Below are positions 50,046 through 56,891 of a stretch of 64,000 nucleotides of DNA, piece by piece. Origin of the DNA: JACCXG01 sp963750935 (GTDB taxonomy: Bacteria > Acidobacteriota > Vicinamibacteria > Vicinamibacterales > 2-12-FULL-66-21); the NCBI GenBank assembly GCA_963750935.1, contig CAVVSR010000013.1, forward strand, positions 186,001-250,000, given 5' to 3'. The stretch's first letter is position 1, and the number at the start of each line of letters is the position of its first letter. The notes under the pieces were generated by a model. The model was given only the letters and a program-made list of their open reading frames with translations. It did not search any database and was not told the origin of the DNA. A program made the translations under genes and the position numbers.

Positions 50046-50429
50046 ATGGAGACGACGGCGATTGGGTTTGACGATACCAGCAGATACTCCGACATCATCG
50101 CAGCGGTCTCGCAGCTGCATGCCGGGTACACCGAGCGCTATCCCCACCACTCCGGGCAAACGGTATTGACCGACGAGTACCAAGCGAAGATCGGGGAGCA
50201 GATACACGACGCGACTGCCGTCGTCCGGCCCGCGGCGATGACCGGATGATTCCTCGTCAGCCGGTCCGCAGCCGGCTACGTCAAGGACCTCGTTGACGTC
50301 TTGGGCGAGGACGCGACCTCAGACGCGCTTGCCGAAACGACCGGCGACCGTGCCCAAGCGGCGAAGAAGGCGCTCGTGGCACTGACGGCGGAGGCAATCA
50401 GGGACCTTCGCTTGCCGAAGTCTAATTAG
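50046..50429 (+). pseudogene. Orphan gene interrupted by an in-frame TGA
   Basis: From the ATG at 50046 the first part reads METTAIGFDDTSRYSDIIAA and continues to AAMTG, then TGA at 50247-50249. The same frame continues without another stop for 59 coding-like codons (FLVSRSAAGYVKDLVDVLGE, TGDRAQAAKKALVALTAEAI) to TAG at 50427. Codon usage and residue composition on both sides look like one protein of about 127 residues, so a nonsense mutation is the simplest explanation. Recoding of TGA is not supported by anything else in the window. I recognise no family. Confidence 0.5.
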
Positions 50430-50579
50430 CCCCGACACGAGACAAATCGCGGAGCACATGCGGGAATTCGGGATGGCTGCACTTGGTGCGCGCTTCTGGG
50501 CCACGTGCGCAGCAAACTGCGCGCTGCTGCTTCCCAACCATTGGATGATCGAAACCGTCAACAGCGATCGGAGGTTCCG

Positions 50580-50828
50580 ATGCGACATCCCGTGGCCGTC
50601 CCCGTCTTGCTCGCCCCCGCTGCCCTCGCGGGCTACGCCGCCGGAGCCCGTCCGGTGGAAGCGCAGTCGCAAGGGTTGCCATTCTCAATCGGAGAGATCG
50701 TCGCCTTCAGGTATGCAGACAATGGAAGCCGCGACTGTCGGATCGACGCGACGCCGAAGAAAGTGAACCCTCATCCCGAAGATTCGCTTTGCCGTGGTGA
50801 TCGTGGGTGTCCTCAGGCGGCTAGGTAA
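50580..50828 (+). CDS. Small exported protein, probably truncated
   Basis: 82 codons from the ATG at 50580, which has GGAGG 5 bases upstream. A signal peptide is visible (VAVPVLLAPAALAGYAAGAR, cleavage near VEAQ). The mature part begins SQGLPFSIGEIVAFRYADNG and SRDCRIDA and then becomes unconvincing (basic, Pro/Cys-rich), so a frameshift or truncation after about residue 58 is likely. No named family. Confidence 0.5.
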   Translation: MRHPVAVPVLLAPAALAGYAAGARPVEAQSQGLPFSIGEIVAFRYADNGSRDCRIDATPKKVNPHPEDSLCRGDRGCPQAAR

Positions 50829-51025
50829 ACACTGCGCGACACGCCAGAATCTGTCCGCGCAACCGCGGGTCTGAGAGGACTCGGCGGGCACCTGCGACGT
50901 CCCGTGGTTTTCATCTGGAATTCAATGAACGTCTGTTCGGCTGCCCGCCCGCTTCCCTCGCCAGCCTGAGCCATCCCACGCCTGACAGTGGTAACATGCC
51001 CGGGCATCCATACGAAGGAGACAAC

Positions 51026-51292
51026 ATGCCGACGATCGTTGGATATCACGACATCACGAAGGGTCAGGACCATTGGCTGCGCTCGCCGAAGCGCAAGGAG
51101 CTGTTTGGACAGCTTGGCGTCACCAACATCCGGACCTTCGTGGATCCGCAGAACCCGAAGCGGGTGGCTCTGGTGATGGATGTGCCGGACATGGATGCGT
51201 TGAACGCCGTCATGCAGAGCCCCGCGGCTGCCGAGGCGATGGCACATGATGGCGTGGTGCCCGAGTCGCTGGTGATTCTCGTCGAGGCGTAA
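51026..51292 (+). CDS. Small uncharacterised protein (ferredoxin-fold-like)
   Basis: 88 residues starting at 51026 (MPTIVGYHDITKG) with AAGGAG 6 bases upstream. The chain VTNIRTFVDPQNPKRVALVMDVPDMDALNAVM (in part) then PESLVILVEA alternates beta-alpha-beta elements, as in dimeric alpha/beta-barrel proteins of the EthD or ABM type. No catalytic residues can be assigned. It stands alone between small orphan genes. Confidence 0.75.
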   Translation: MPTIVGYHDITKGQDHWLRSPKRKELFGQLGVTNIRTFVDPQNPKRVALVMDVPDMDALNAVMQSPAAAEAMAHDGVVPESLVILVEA

Positions 51293-51464
51293 GCAGCGTT
51301 GCGAGCACGAGCACTGGCGAGGGGCCGAGGCCAGAGTCTTGGCTTCACGCTGGAACCTTCGTGCACGACGCCAACTTTGTATCGCGCGCGCGAGACACCT
51401 GCCCCGTGCCGCCTTCCCCGATGTGGCGGTGACGTAATACGGGCCGAGGCGGGGGTGCCAGGAA

Positions 51465-51713
51465 TCAGGCCAAAACGCAGGGGATTATGGCGGCTTCGGC
51501 CGGATCGCTCTTGGGTAACGCCGTAGTGTTACGAACTGGCGTTGCTACGTCCCAATCCTCGAGTCGCATCCCTTCGCTGGACGCAGATAGTCCACTTTCA
51601 ACAGTGCCGCCTTCCCGCAGGACGATTTCCACATCGTCATCGCCCGCCGGATCACTGCACCCGCTGTCGGACCCCTCTGTCCACTCGAACACACCGCTCT
51701 CGTCAGTGGCCAA
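51465..51713 (-). CDS. Weak candidate: small acidic protein
   Basis: An 82-codon frame with TTG as first codon and an acidic, coding-like composition (GVFEWTEGSDSGCSDPAGDD and DVEIVLREGGTVESGLSASS). The frame stays open upstream without a good start or ribosome site, so it may be a fragment. The rest of 51293-51813 shows nothing I can support. Confidence 0.25.
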   Translation of the reverse strand: MATDESGVFEWTEGSDSGCSDPAGDDDVEIVLREGGTVESGLSASSEGMRLEDWDVATPVRNTTALPKSDPAEAAIIPCVLA

Positions 51714-51813
51714 TTCAGTCCGTTCTCTACCGCGCGGAGAATCCTGCTCGTAAGACCTGTGCGCTCCTCCTTGGAGCGATCTATCATGTCGCCACTGCGA
51801 GCGAGGAGATGAC

Positions 51814-52167
51814 GTGGCAAAACGAAGGACTAGTGAGCTGGCCCAAGGCGACCTGCGGAAGTATGCGGTGTTGGGTGCGGAAGCAAGGCTCCTGCAACTA
51901 GCGCAGGAAGCGGCAGCGATCTATCGCGCGTTCCCGGAGCTGCGGGACAGGTCGGCTTCGTCGTCAGCCAGTTCATCCCGCACGCCGAAGGCCGCCACAC
52001 ATCGCAGGTCAATGTCCGCCGCTCAACGAAAGGCAGTTGGCGAGCGGATGAAGGCTTACTGGGCAAAGCGTCGAGCCGAGGCGTCAGGTAAGCCAACGGG
52101 CCATCAACCTGTCCACTCGTCAAAGAGGCGTCGTCAGGCCGCACCGCAAGCGCCAAAGAAGAAGTAG
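51814..52167 (+). CDS. Small basic hypothetical protein
   Basis: 117 residues from a GTG start at 51814 (VAKRRTSELAQGDLRKYAVL). The N-terminal half is helical (AEARLLQLAQEAAAIYRAFP); after a Ser-rich linker comes MSAAQRKAVGERMKAYWAKR, a short basic helix that recurs in small acidobacterial hypothetical proteins, and a Lys/Arg-rich end. Likely nucleic-acid binding, but this is inference from charge. GCGAGGAG lies upstream of the start. Confidence 0.72.
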   Translation: MAKRRTSELAQGDLRKYAVLGAEARLLQLAQEAAAIYRAFPELRDRSASSSASSSRTPKAATHRRSMSAAQRKAVGERMKAYWAKRRAEASGKPTGHQPVHSSKRRRQAAPQAPKKK

Positions 52168-52236
52168 CTCACCCTGCTTGAAATCCGAGCGCGCAATGCT
52201 GACAACGGGTGCCGACTAGTCGGGCTATTTGGGTGT

Positions 52237-52254
52237 GTTGCCTTTCGGGGCAAC
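52237..52254 (+). terminator. Short hairpin between convergent genes
   Basis: GTTGCC-TTTCGG-GGCAAC forms a 6-base-pair stem between the rightward 117-residue gene and the end of the leftward SH3-like gene. No T run follows. Confidence 0.35.
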
Positions 52255-52276
52255 AAGACCTCGGCGGCGCCACGGC

Positions 52277-53143
52277 CTACGGCCTTCGCACCTCCCACAC
52301 CGGATGCAGCTCCCAAAGCGTCTTCACGGTCGCGGGGCCGTGCTGGAATCCGGCTTGGGTGCTTTTCTTGGTCTGGTGGGTTTGGTCGAGAAACGCGAAG
52401 CCGGTGAACGTCAGGCGAGGCGGGACCCTGGGTGTCGCTGACTTCTGGCGATCCTTGAACTCGAGCAGCGTCATCAACTGCTCCTGCGCCGTCTCGGCCG
52501 AGCGCGGGATTTCGACGATCACCTCTGACGCTCCCGCCGCCGCGCTTCCCGCCACCTGGACGTGGTAGTCGCAGTCGGCTTGGAACCTGACGTGCCTCAC
52601 ATACCCCGTCAGCGCATAGACCCTCCCATCCTCCTCAAGCCGCGCGATCGGGTCGTTCGAGAACCGCGCCTCCTTGGGAAGGTCAATCGGCACACGCCAG
52701 TTGAGCATCTGCGCGACGGTCAGCGAAACTGGAGTATCGCTGCACGCCTCGCGGGTCTTCATCTCCCAGCGATGGTGCTCCTTGTCCTCGTCGTCGCAGT
52801 CGGGCAGCTCAGGGACGGGGGCGACTCCTGTCACTCCTGCGGGGCCAACTACTCCCGATGGCGGTTCAATAGTGATGTTTGGCCCATAGACCCAACCTTC
52901 ACGCCCGGAAGGCAATCGGACCTTGTAATACCGCTCGACTGGCGTCTTGCGAAGGAGGGTGACACGGGTGCCCGCCGGGACGAGTTCAAGGGGGTCCTCA
53001 TAGGCGGAGGCATCCTCACGGAGGTTCGTGCTGCGCTCCACCCTCGCCATCGTGGGAGCCTGGGCGATGACGGTGGATGCGCTGATCCACGCTGCCACGC
53101 CGACGACTGCAATCAGGCATAGCGCACCGACGATTCTACGCAT
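52277..53143 (-). CDS. Secreted SH3-like domain protein
   Basis: A 288-residue exported protein with signal peptide (IVGALCLIAVVGVAAWISAS). Residues about 30-95 form a bacterial SH3 domain (ARVERSTNLREDASAYEDPL, GTRVTLLRKTPVERYYKVRL, SGREGWVYGPNI). After a Pro/Gly/Val linker comes a Cys-containing region (PELPDCDDEDKEHHRWEMKT, ACSDTP) and a domain with FQADCDYHVQVAGSAAAGAS, like OB-fold-type secreted domains. SH3b domains often bind the cell wall. No enzyme motif seen. Confidence 0.8.
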   Translation of the reverse strand: MRRIVGALCLIAVVGVAAWISASTVIAQAPTMARVERSTNLREDASAYEDPLELVPAGTRVTLLRKTPVERYYKVRLPSGREGWVYGPNITIEPPSGVVGPAGVTGVAPVPELPDCDDEDKEHHRWEMKTREACSDTPVSLTVAQMLNWRVPIDLPKEARFSNDPIARLEEDGRVYALTGYVRHVRFQADCDYHVQVAGSAAAGASEVIVEIPRSAETAQEQLMTLLEFKDRQKSATPRVPPRLTFTGFAFLDQTHQTKKSTQAGFQHGPATVKTLWELHPVWEVRRP

Positions 53144-53294
53144 CAGGCCCTCACGCCGATGAGAACTGGTCCTGCCGTTACACGGTTTTCTTGAATGCGC
53201 CCATCCTTCACAGGCGCTCCGTGGTCGTCAACGGCTGAGCGAGTGGTCGGCGGTGGTGAAGTCGAAGGTGTCGAGGGATGTCTAAGGAGGTCCC

Positions 53295-53432
53295 ATGAAA
53301 GTATTTGCACGCAAACCCGGAACATCCGAATACGCCGGTCCACTAGAAGAAGAGGAGTTCCGGGAGCTGGTTCAGCGTGGAGAACTCCCAGCAAACGTCG
53401 AGGTTCTCGAGGCACGCGGTCAATCAAAGTAA
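53295..53432 (+). CDS. 45-residue GYF_2/DUF4339-like mini protein
   Basis: Starts at 53295 with an excellent ribosome site (AAGGAGG, 4-base spacing). The product (MKVFARKPGTSEYAGPLEEE, EFRELVQRGELPANVEVLEA, RGQSK) matches the pattern of the DUF4339/GYF_2 fold, in which an aromatic-Gly-Pro-Leu turn leads to an EEL..LV..GEL..D/V helix. Such domains normally sit at the N-terminus of membrane proteins; the next gene, 45 bases on, encodes a two-helix membrane protein, so the two may work together. Confidence 0.7.
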   Translation: MKVFARKPGTSEYAGPLEEEEFRELVQRGELPANVEVLEARGQSK

Positions 53433-53477
53433 GAGCTTGAGCACAGCACCGAGTGGAGGGAACCATCGACATCCCTG

Positions 53478-53831
53478 ATGAGCGGGGCTGTCGCCGACCG
53501 CGGTTCTATCTCAGAACGCAGTTCGCAGGCTCAAGTTCATCCAAAGTCGGAAACCCTTCCCGCATTGACCGTCTTGTTCCGCATAGTTGCCGCTCTTGAG
53601 ATGGTCGGTGGCGTAAGCTTGTGCGCGGAGCTGTGGCCTGGCAATCCCGAGCCGGGGTACACCTGGAAGACGGTCGCGTATGTCCCGGCATTGACGTGGC
53701 TGATTGCTGGTTTCGTATTCGGGCTACTGTTTTGGGCAATTGGTGATGGACTACTCTACCTCCGTGATATCCGAGCATACTTGTGCAAAGCAGAGCCACA
53801 TCTGCAGGCGACTCCCAGAGCTGAGGGTTGA
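53478..53831 (+). CDS. Small membrane protein
   Basis: 117 residues with two hydrophobic segments (LTVLFRIVAALEMVGGVSLC and PALTWLIAGFVFGLLFWAIG) linked by a polar loop (ELWPGNPEPGYTWKTVAYV), then DGLLYLRDIRAYL. The first 25 residues look poorly conserved, so the true start may be further in. The architecture resembles membrane parts that accompany GYF_2/DUF4339 domains. No function can be assigned. Confidence 0.65.
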   Translation: MSGAVADRGSISERSSQAQVHPKSETLPALTVLFRIVAALEMVGGVSLCAELWPGNPEPGYTWKTVAYVPALTWLIAGFVFGLLFWAIGDGLLYLRDIRAYLCKAEPHLQATPRAEG

Positions 53832-53898
53832 AGGGCCATCCATGTCGTGTGCGGCGAAATCCTGACTGCGATGGGCTCGCGTTGTATCAACCCGCCTA

Positions 53899-54372
53899 TC
53901 AATCTTCGCGCGCCCGGGTCGACTCGGCACGACGACACCACGCGTAGAACCCGCTGCGGGTCACGCGCAGACACCGACACATGATCGGAACCGCATGATT
54001 GGCCCTCTCCGCCGCGACGAACCGGAACCTCACCGGCTTTGTTTCGCGAAGAAGGCCGTGGCTTTTTTTAGGATGTCTCGCTCTTCTTGCAGGACGCGGT
54101 TCTCCTTGCGGAGGCGTGCGAGCTCCTACTCGCTCCGCGGTCGTGAGCCCCGTCTTGCCCTTCGTCCGATCAGCTCGCGCCTGCTCAACCCACTTCCGCA
54201 GCGACGACTCCGTCAGATCAAGATCCCGCGCCGCCGCCCCGACCGTCTTCCCCTCTTCCAGCACGAGGCGGATGGCCCCGGCCTTGAATTCGTCAGTAAA
54301 GCTCCGGCGCGTTCGCTTCCGCTTCGTATCGGACATCGTGGACATCGTATCCGCCTTTCGGATCGTGTCCAC
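53899..54372 (-). mobile_element. IS3-family transposase remnant (orfA plus the first part of orfB)
   Basis: OrfA is recognisable (RRSFTDEFKAGAIRLVLEEG, KTVGAAARDLDLTESSLRKW). An extra base near 54128 throws it out of frame; in the next frame it would continue ELARLRKENRVLQEERDILK and end normally. The OrfB start follows (FRFVAAERANHAVPIMCRCL, RVTRSGFYAWCRR) but ends after about 45 residues with no DDE catalytic core. No terminal inverted repeats are evident. The element is dead. Confidence 0.85.
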
Positions 54373-54390
54373 GCAATGGGATCAAGCCCA

Positions 54391-54466
54391 GGTCGGAGCG
54401 AAAGGATTTGAACCTTCGACCCTTCAGTCCCGAACCGAGTGTTCCACCAGGCTGAGGACGTGGCCC
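54391..54466 (-). pseudogene. Decayed tRNA-Pro(CGG) remnant
   Basis: On the minus strand the T arm is intact (GAAGG-TTCAAAT-CCTTT), the 3' acceptor strand reads CGCTCCGACC, and the anticodon loop TTCGGGA gives CGG with 4 of 5 stem pairs. The D region CAGCCTGGTGGAACA is tRNA-Pro-like. The 5' acceptor strand (GGCCACG) does not pair with the 3' strand, and the D stem is defective. A 3'-type tRNA fragment beside a transposase remnant suggests an old attachment site. The rest of 54467-54632 holds nothing I can support. Confidence 0.5.
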
Positions 54467-54632
54467 TTTCAAGGCCAAAACACAATTACTTCTGCGTTTG
54501 CGCGTGCGTCCGTGGCGAGAGTCACCTCTCCTTGAGGGGCGCGCCAGGAACGGGTGATCTCGCCACGGGCTGGGCATCATAGACGGGCGACGCTGTTCTA
54601 AAGCGCCGCCCGGCAAATCTTCTGCAGCCGCG

Positions 54633-55455
54633 TCAATTCAACCGAACTCTGCTGACGGTCTGAGGCTCATCGACCTGGCCGGTGGACTCATTCCACATCC
54701 ATCCGCGCGCAGACACGACGACGGCTGCGCTGCGCCGGAAGACGGCAACCGCGCTGGACCTTGCCCTGCTGACCGGGGTCACTGAACCAGAAATGGTGCG
54801 CCAGACTCCGGTTCCACCGCCACAGACGACCTCCACGCCGAAGTAGGCTCGGACCTCTCCGCTTCCGTGCTTCTGTGTGACGTTTCCATAGACGTACCCA
54901 CTGCTGGAGCCAGAGCAGGTCGCGGTCCCGGCAACTAACAGACGGCCACTCGCATCGAGCGAGACGGATGTGATGGCGATTTGCACGTTCCGTGCAAGTT
55001 GCGCGGGTGAGTCCTCGACCGAGAACGTCAGTTGTCCGCCGGGGCCGCTGGCGTAGGCGCCCACCATCACGTAATACGTGACGCCCGCGCTTGCCTGGAA
55101 GGACACGGAGAAATTCCAGGCTCTCGTAGTCATCGTTGCAGGCGATTTGCGTCAACATCCGACCCGGCGTGAACGTGTAGACAGACAGCGTCGTGTCGTA
55201 ATCACTGCCGAACGTGTTGGCAGTCACTGGGCCGTCCTGCGATGCTCGATACCTGAACCAGACGGTAGGGCCTTGCCCTACACACACGGGGTCGTTCATG
55301 GACGTCGTGGCGGCAGACGTGTTCAGGACGTCCTGGAAAGGCAGAGACGACACTGTCGTCGCGTGATTAACGCGGTCGTTCGATGGAGCTGCAGCGAAAG
55401 CATGCTGTGACCCGATAAGCAGTGCGACGCAGAGGAAGAGTGAACGGGCGGTCAA
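54633..55455 (-). CDS. Secreted beta-sandwich protein split by a one-base frameshift
   Basis: Starts at 55455 (MTARSLFLCVALLIGSQHAF, signal peptide). The first part reads SNDRVNHATTVSSLPFQDVL and PVCVGQGPTVWFRYRASQDG, TANTFGSDYDTTLSVYTFTP, ending QIACNDDYESLEF. An extra T in a three-T run (AAA on the plus strand, 55111-55113) shifts the frame; without it the chain continues SVSFQASAGVTYYVMVGAYA, GPGGQLTFSVED. This is the pattern of pre-peptidase C-terminal (PPC)-like domains. The final part (TGTATCSGSSSGYVYGNVTQ) is a further beta domain. Whether the break is real or an assembly error is open. Confidence 0.7.
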
Positions 55456-55554
55456 TGGCGATCTCCTTGAAAACTGGGAAGTCGAAAAAAGGGAACGCCA
55501 GGACCAATCGCAACGCGAGTGCCAACGCCGTGGCCGATGAGGACTGTTTTGGTT

Positions 55555-56060
55555 TTACGACAAGCTTACCAGTTGTGCGCCGGATCGGCCAACAATGCAG
55601 GACGCCTGTTTGGATAAGAGCTGGTCCGCCTCCTCTGGATAGGTGGGCCTCACCTGCTGGGTGAGCGCCTGATCGCCGCACCGAAGGAGTGGGCCTCGAA
55701 GATTTGCCCCTTCGACCCCTCGGTCCCGACCTGAGTGCTCGTCCATCACGAGGGCCGTGATGCTCGCCGCTCTCTTCGAGGCCGTAGATAGCGGCGATGT
55801 TCGGATGCTTGCAGCGAGGCGAGGACTTCGGCTTCGCGCTGAAACCGAGCCAGCCGATCGTGATCCGCCGGACGGAAGGCGGGAGGATCTTGATGGCGAC
55901 CTGGCGCTTCAGCCTCGTGTCGGTGGCCCGATACACCTGACCCATTCCGCCTTCACCGAGCAGGACGGTGATTCGTAGACGCCGAGGCGGGTGCCGGGAG
56001 GGAGGGGCAAGAGTGACGCGATTACATGGGCGGGACGGGCGGCGGGGGCGATTAGTCCTG
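55555..56060 (-). pseudogene. Truncated, multiply frameshifted serine/threonine kinase
   Basis: Pieces of a PknB-type kinase N-lobe occur in order but in different frames: PPGTRLGVYE, ITVLLGEGGMGQVYRATDTR, LKRQVAIKILPP, DHDRLARFQREAEVLASL, HPNIAAIYGLEESG and ITALVMDE. At least three single-base indels, mostly in A runs, separate them. The catalytic loop, the rest of the kinase and any propeller are missing. The break coincides with a tRNA-Pro-like stretch (55689-55746). It is a relative of the intact kinases from 56.9 kb on. Confidence 0.8.
55689..55746 (-). other. Second tRNA-Pro-like stretch at the kinase break point
   Basis: The minus strand is about 70-75 percent similar by eye to the tRNA-Pro remnant at 54391: both share a CACTC..GG(T)TCGGGAC core, GGGTCGAAGG and CAAATC. 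The T loop is altered and the stem has mismatches, so it is not a working tRNA. Confidence 0.35.
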
Positions 56061-56368
56061 CGTGACGCCGCAGTGTTGACGAATCGAACGACACACATTC
56101 AAGGTCTGGCCGCACGGGCTGGTACGGGCAGGGCTGTAGCTACCCTGCCGGGCTGGTCACGGATCCGCTGACGGATTCTGCACCCAGCCTCCCCCGGCTC
56201 ACATCAACCTCGGTGTATCAAACGCCCGACGGGAATCCCCGCTGACGCGAGGGCGGGATGGCGCCTTTTGGAGGCTGGCTCCAGGCCTCAACGGCAACGT
56301 GGATTGAACCGGCGTCCCGACGCCGACGGGCGGACCGAGCGGCTAACCAGGCCCCCTCCTGGCCATCC

Positions 56369-56455
56369 TGCCCCGTTCCCTCCACCTCCCAGTGGCCGTG
56401 ACCGAGGGCAGCTCCACCCGAAACCTCAACAAAACTGGGTGGTGCGGGCTCTGGA
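56369..56455. repeat. Kinase-intergenic repeat, copy 1
   Basis: A pyrimidine-rich tract (CCGTTCCCTCCACCTCCC), then GGCAGCTC and the conserved core ACCTCAACAAAACTGGG, TGCGG and TGGACC. Related copies lie at 59867 and 63232, each about 60 bases past a kinase stop. Copy 1 lies 437 bases from its kinase stop. Confidence 0.7.
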
Positions 56456-56574
56456 CCGGTGTGTTCCCGGGCCAGGGCCGCCGTTCCTCCGTTGATCGGT
56501 ACGGTGCAGCGAGTCGGGTGTCTTGCTGCGCAACGCATGCCGTCGCCCTGAGGGCGCTTCGGTGCAATGGGCTG

Positions 56575-56669
56575 GTGCGAGCATGCGTAAACGCTAACGA
56601 CTACACCGGAGTAATCCTCTGATGTGCGTCCCTCAGCCTGCGCCGGTTCGATTCCAGTCTGGCTCACCA
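56575..56669 (+). ncRNA. tmRNA (ssrA) 3'-end-like fragment
   Basis: GTAAACGCTAACGACTACAC (56587-56606) followed by a T arm (GCCGG-TTCGATT-CCAGT, one mismatch) and a terminal CACCA (56665-56669) resemble the last 90 bases of tmRNA. I find no matching 5' half, tag-peptide frame or good acceptor pairing upstream, so this is at most a 3' fragment, as left by elements that integrate into ssrA. It sits in extra DNA between kinase and repeat copy 1. Bases 56663-56891 otherwise show nothing I recognise. Confidence 0.35.
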
Positions 56670-56891
56670 CTCAAGTACTGCTATCCATTCACTTTTTCGA
56701 TCGCGCTGATCCCTCTCCAAAAGTTGCATAGCCCACAACCGGCTCAGTCGTTTGACACGCGGTCTCTGCTGCAGACGCCTCGTCGCGAACGCGATCAGCA
56801 ACGAGGAGAGCGGCCGGGACATCTGGACATTCAGACGTCGAGCGAGGGACGCTCACACGTCTGAGTTTCGGCGGGCAGAATGAGAGCCTGT

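Noticed and set aside
50247..50292. Selenocysteine insertion at the in-frame TGA.
   Set aside because: The hairpin after the TGA lacks the GGUC apical loop, and no selenocysteine genes or known selenoprotein family are present here.
54391..54466. A functional tRNA-Pro gene.
   Set aside because: The 5' acceptor strand does not pair with the 3' strand and the D stem is defective, so it is called a remnant.
56285..56669. A complete tmRNA gene of about 380 bases.
   Set aside because: The 5' region overlaps the kinase-intergenic repeat and shows no tag-peptide frame or convincing 5' tmRNA consensus.
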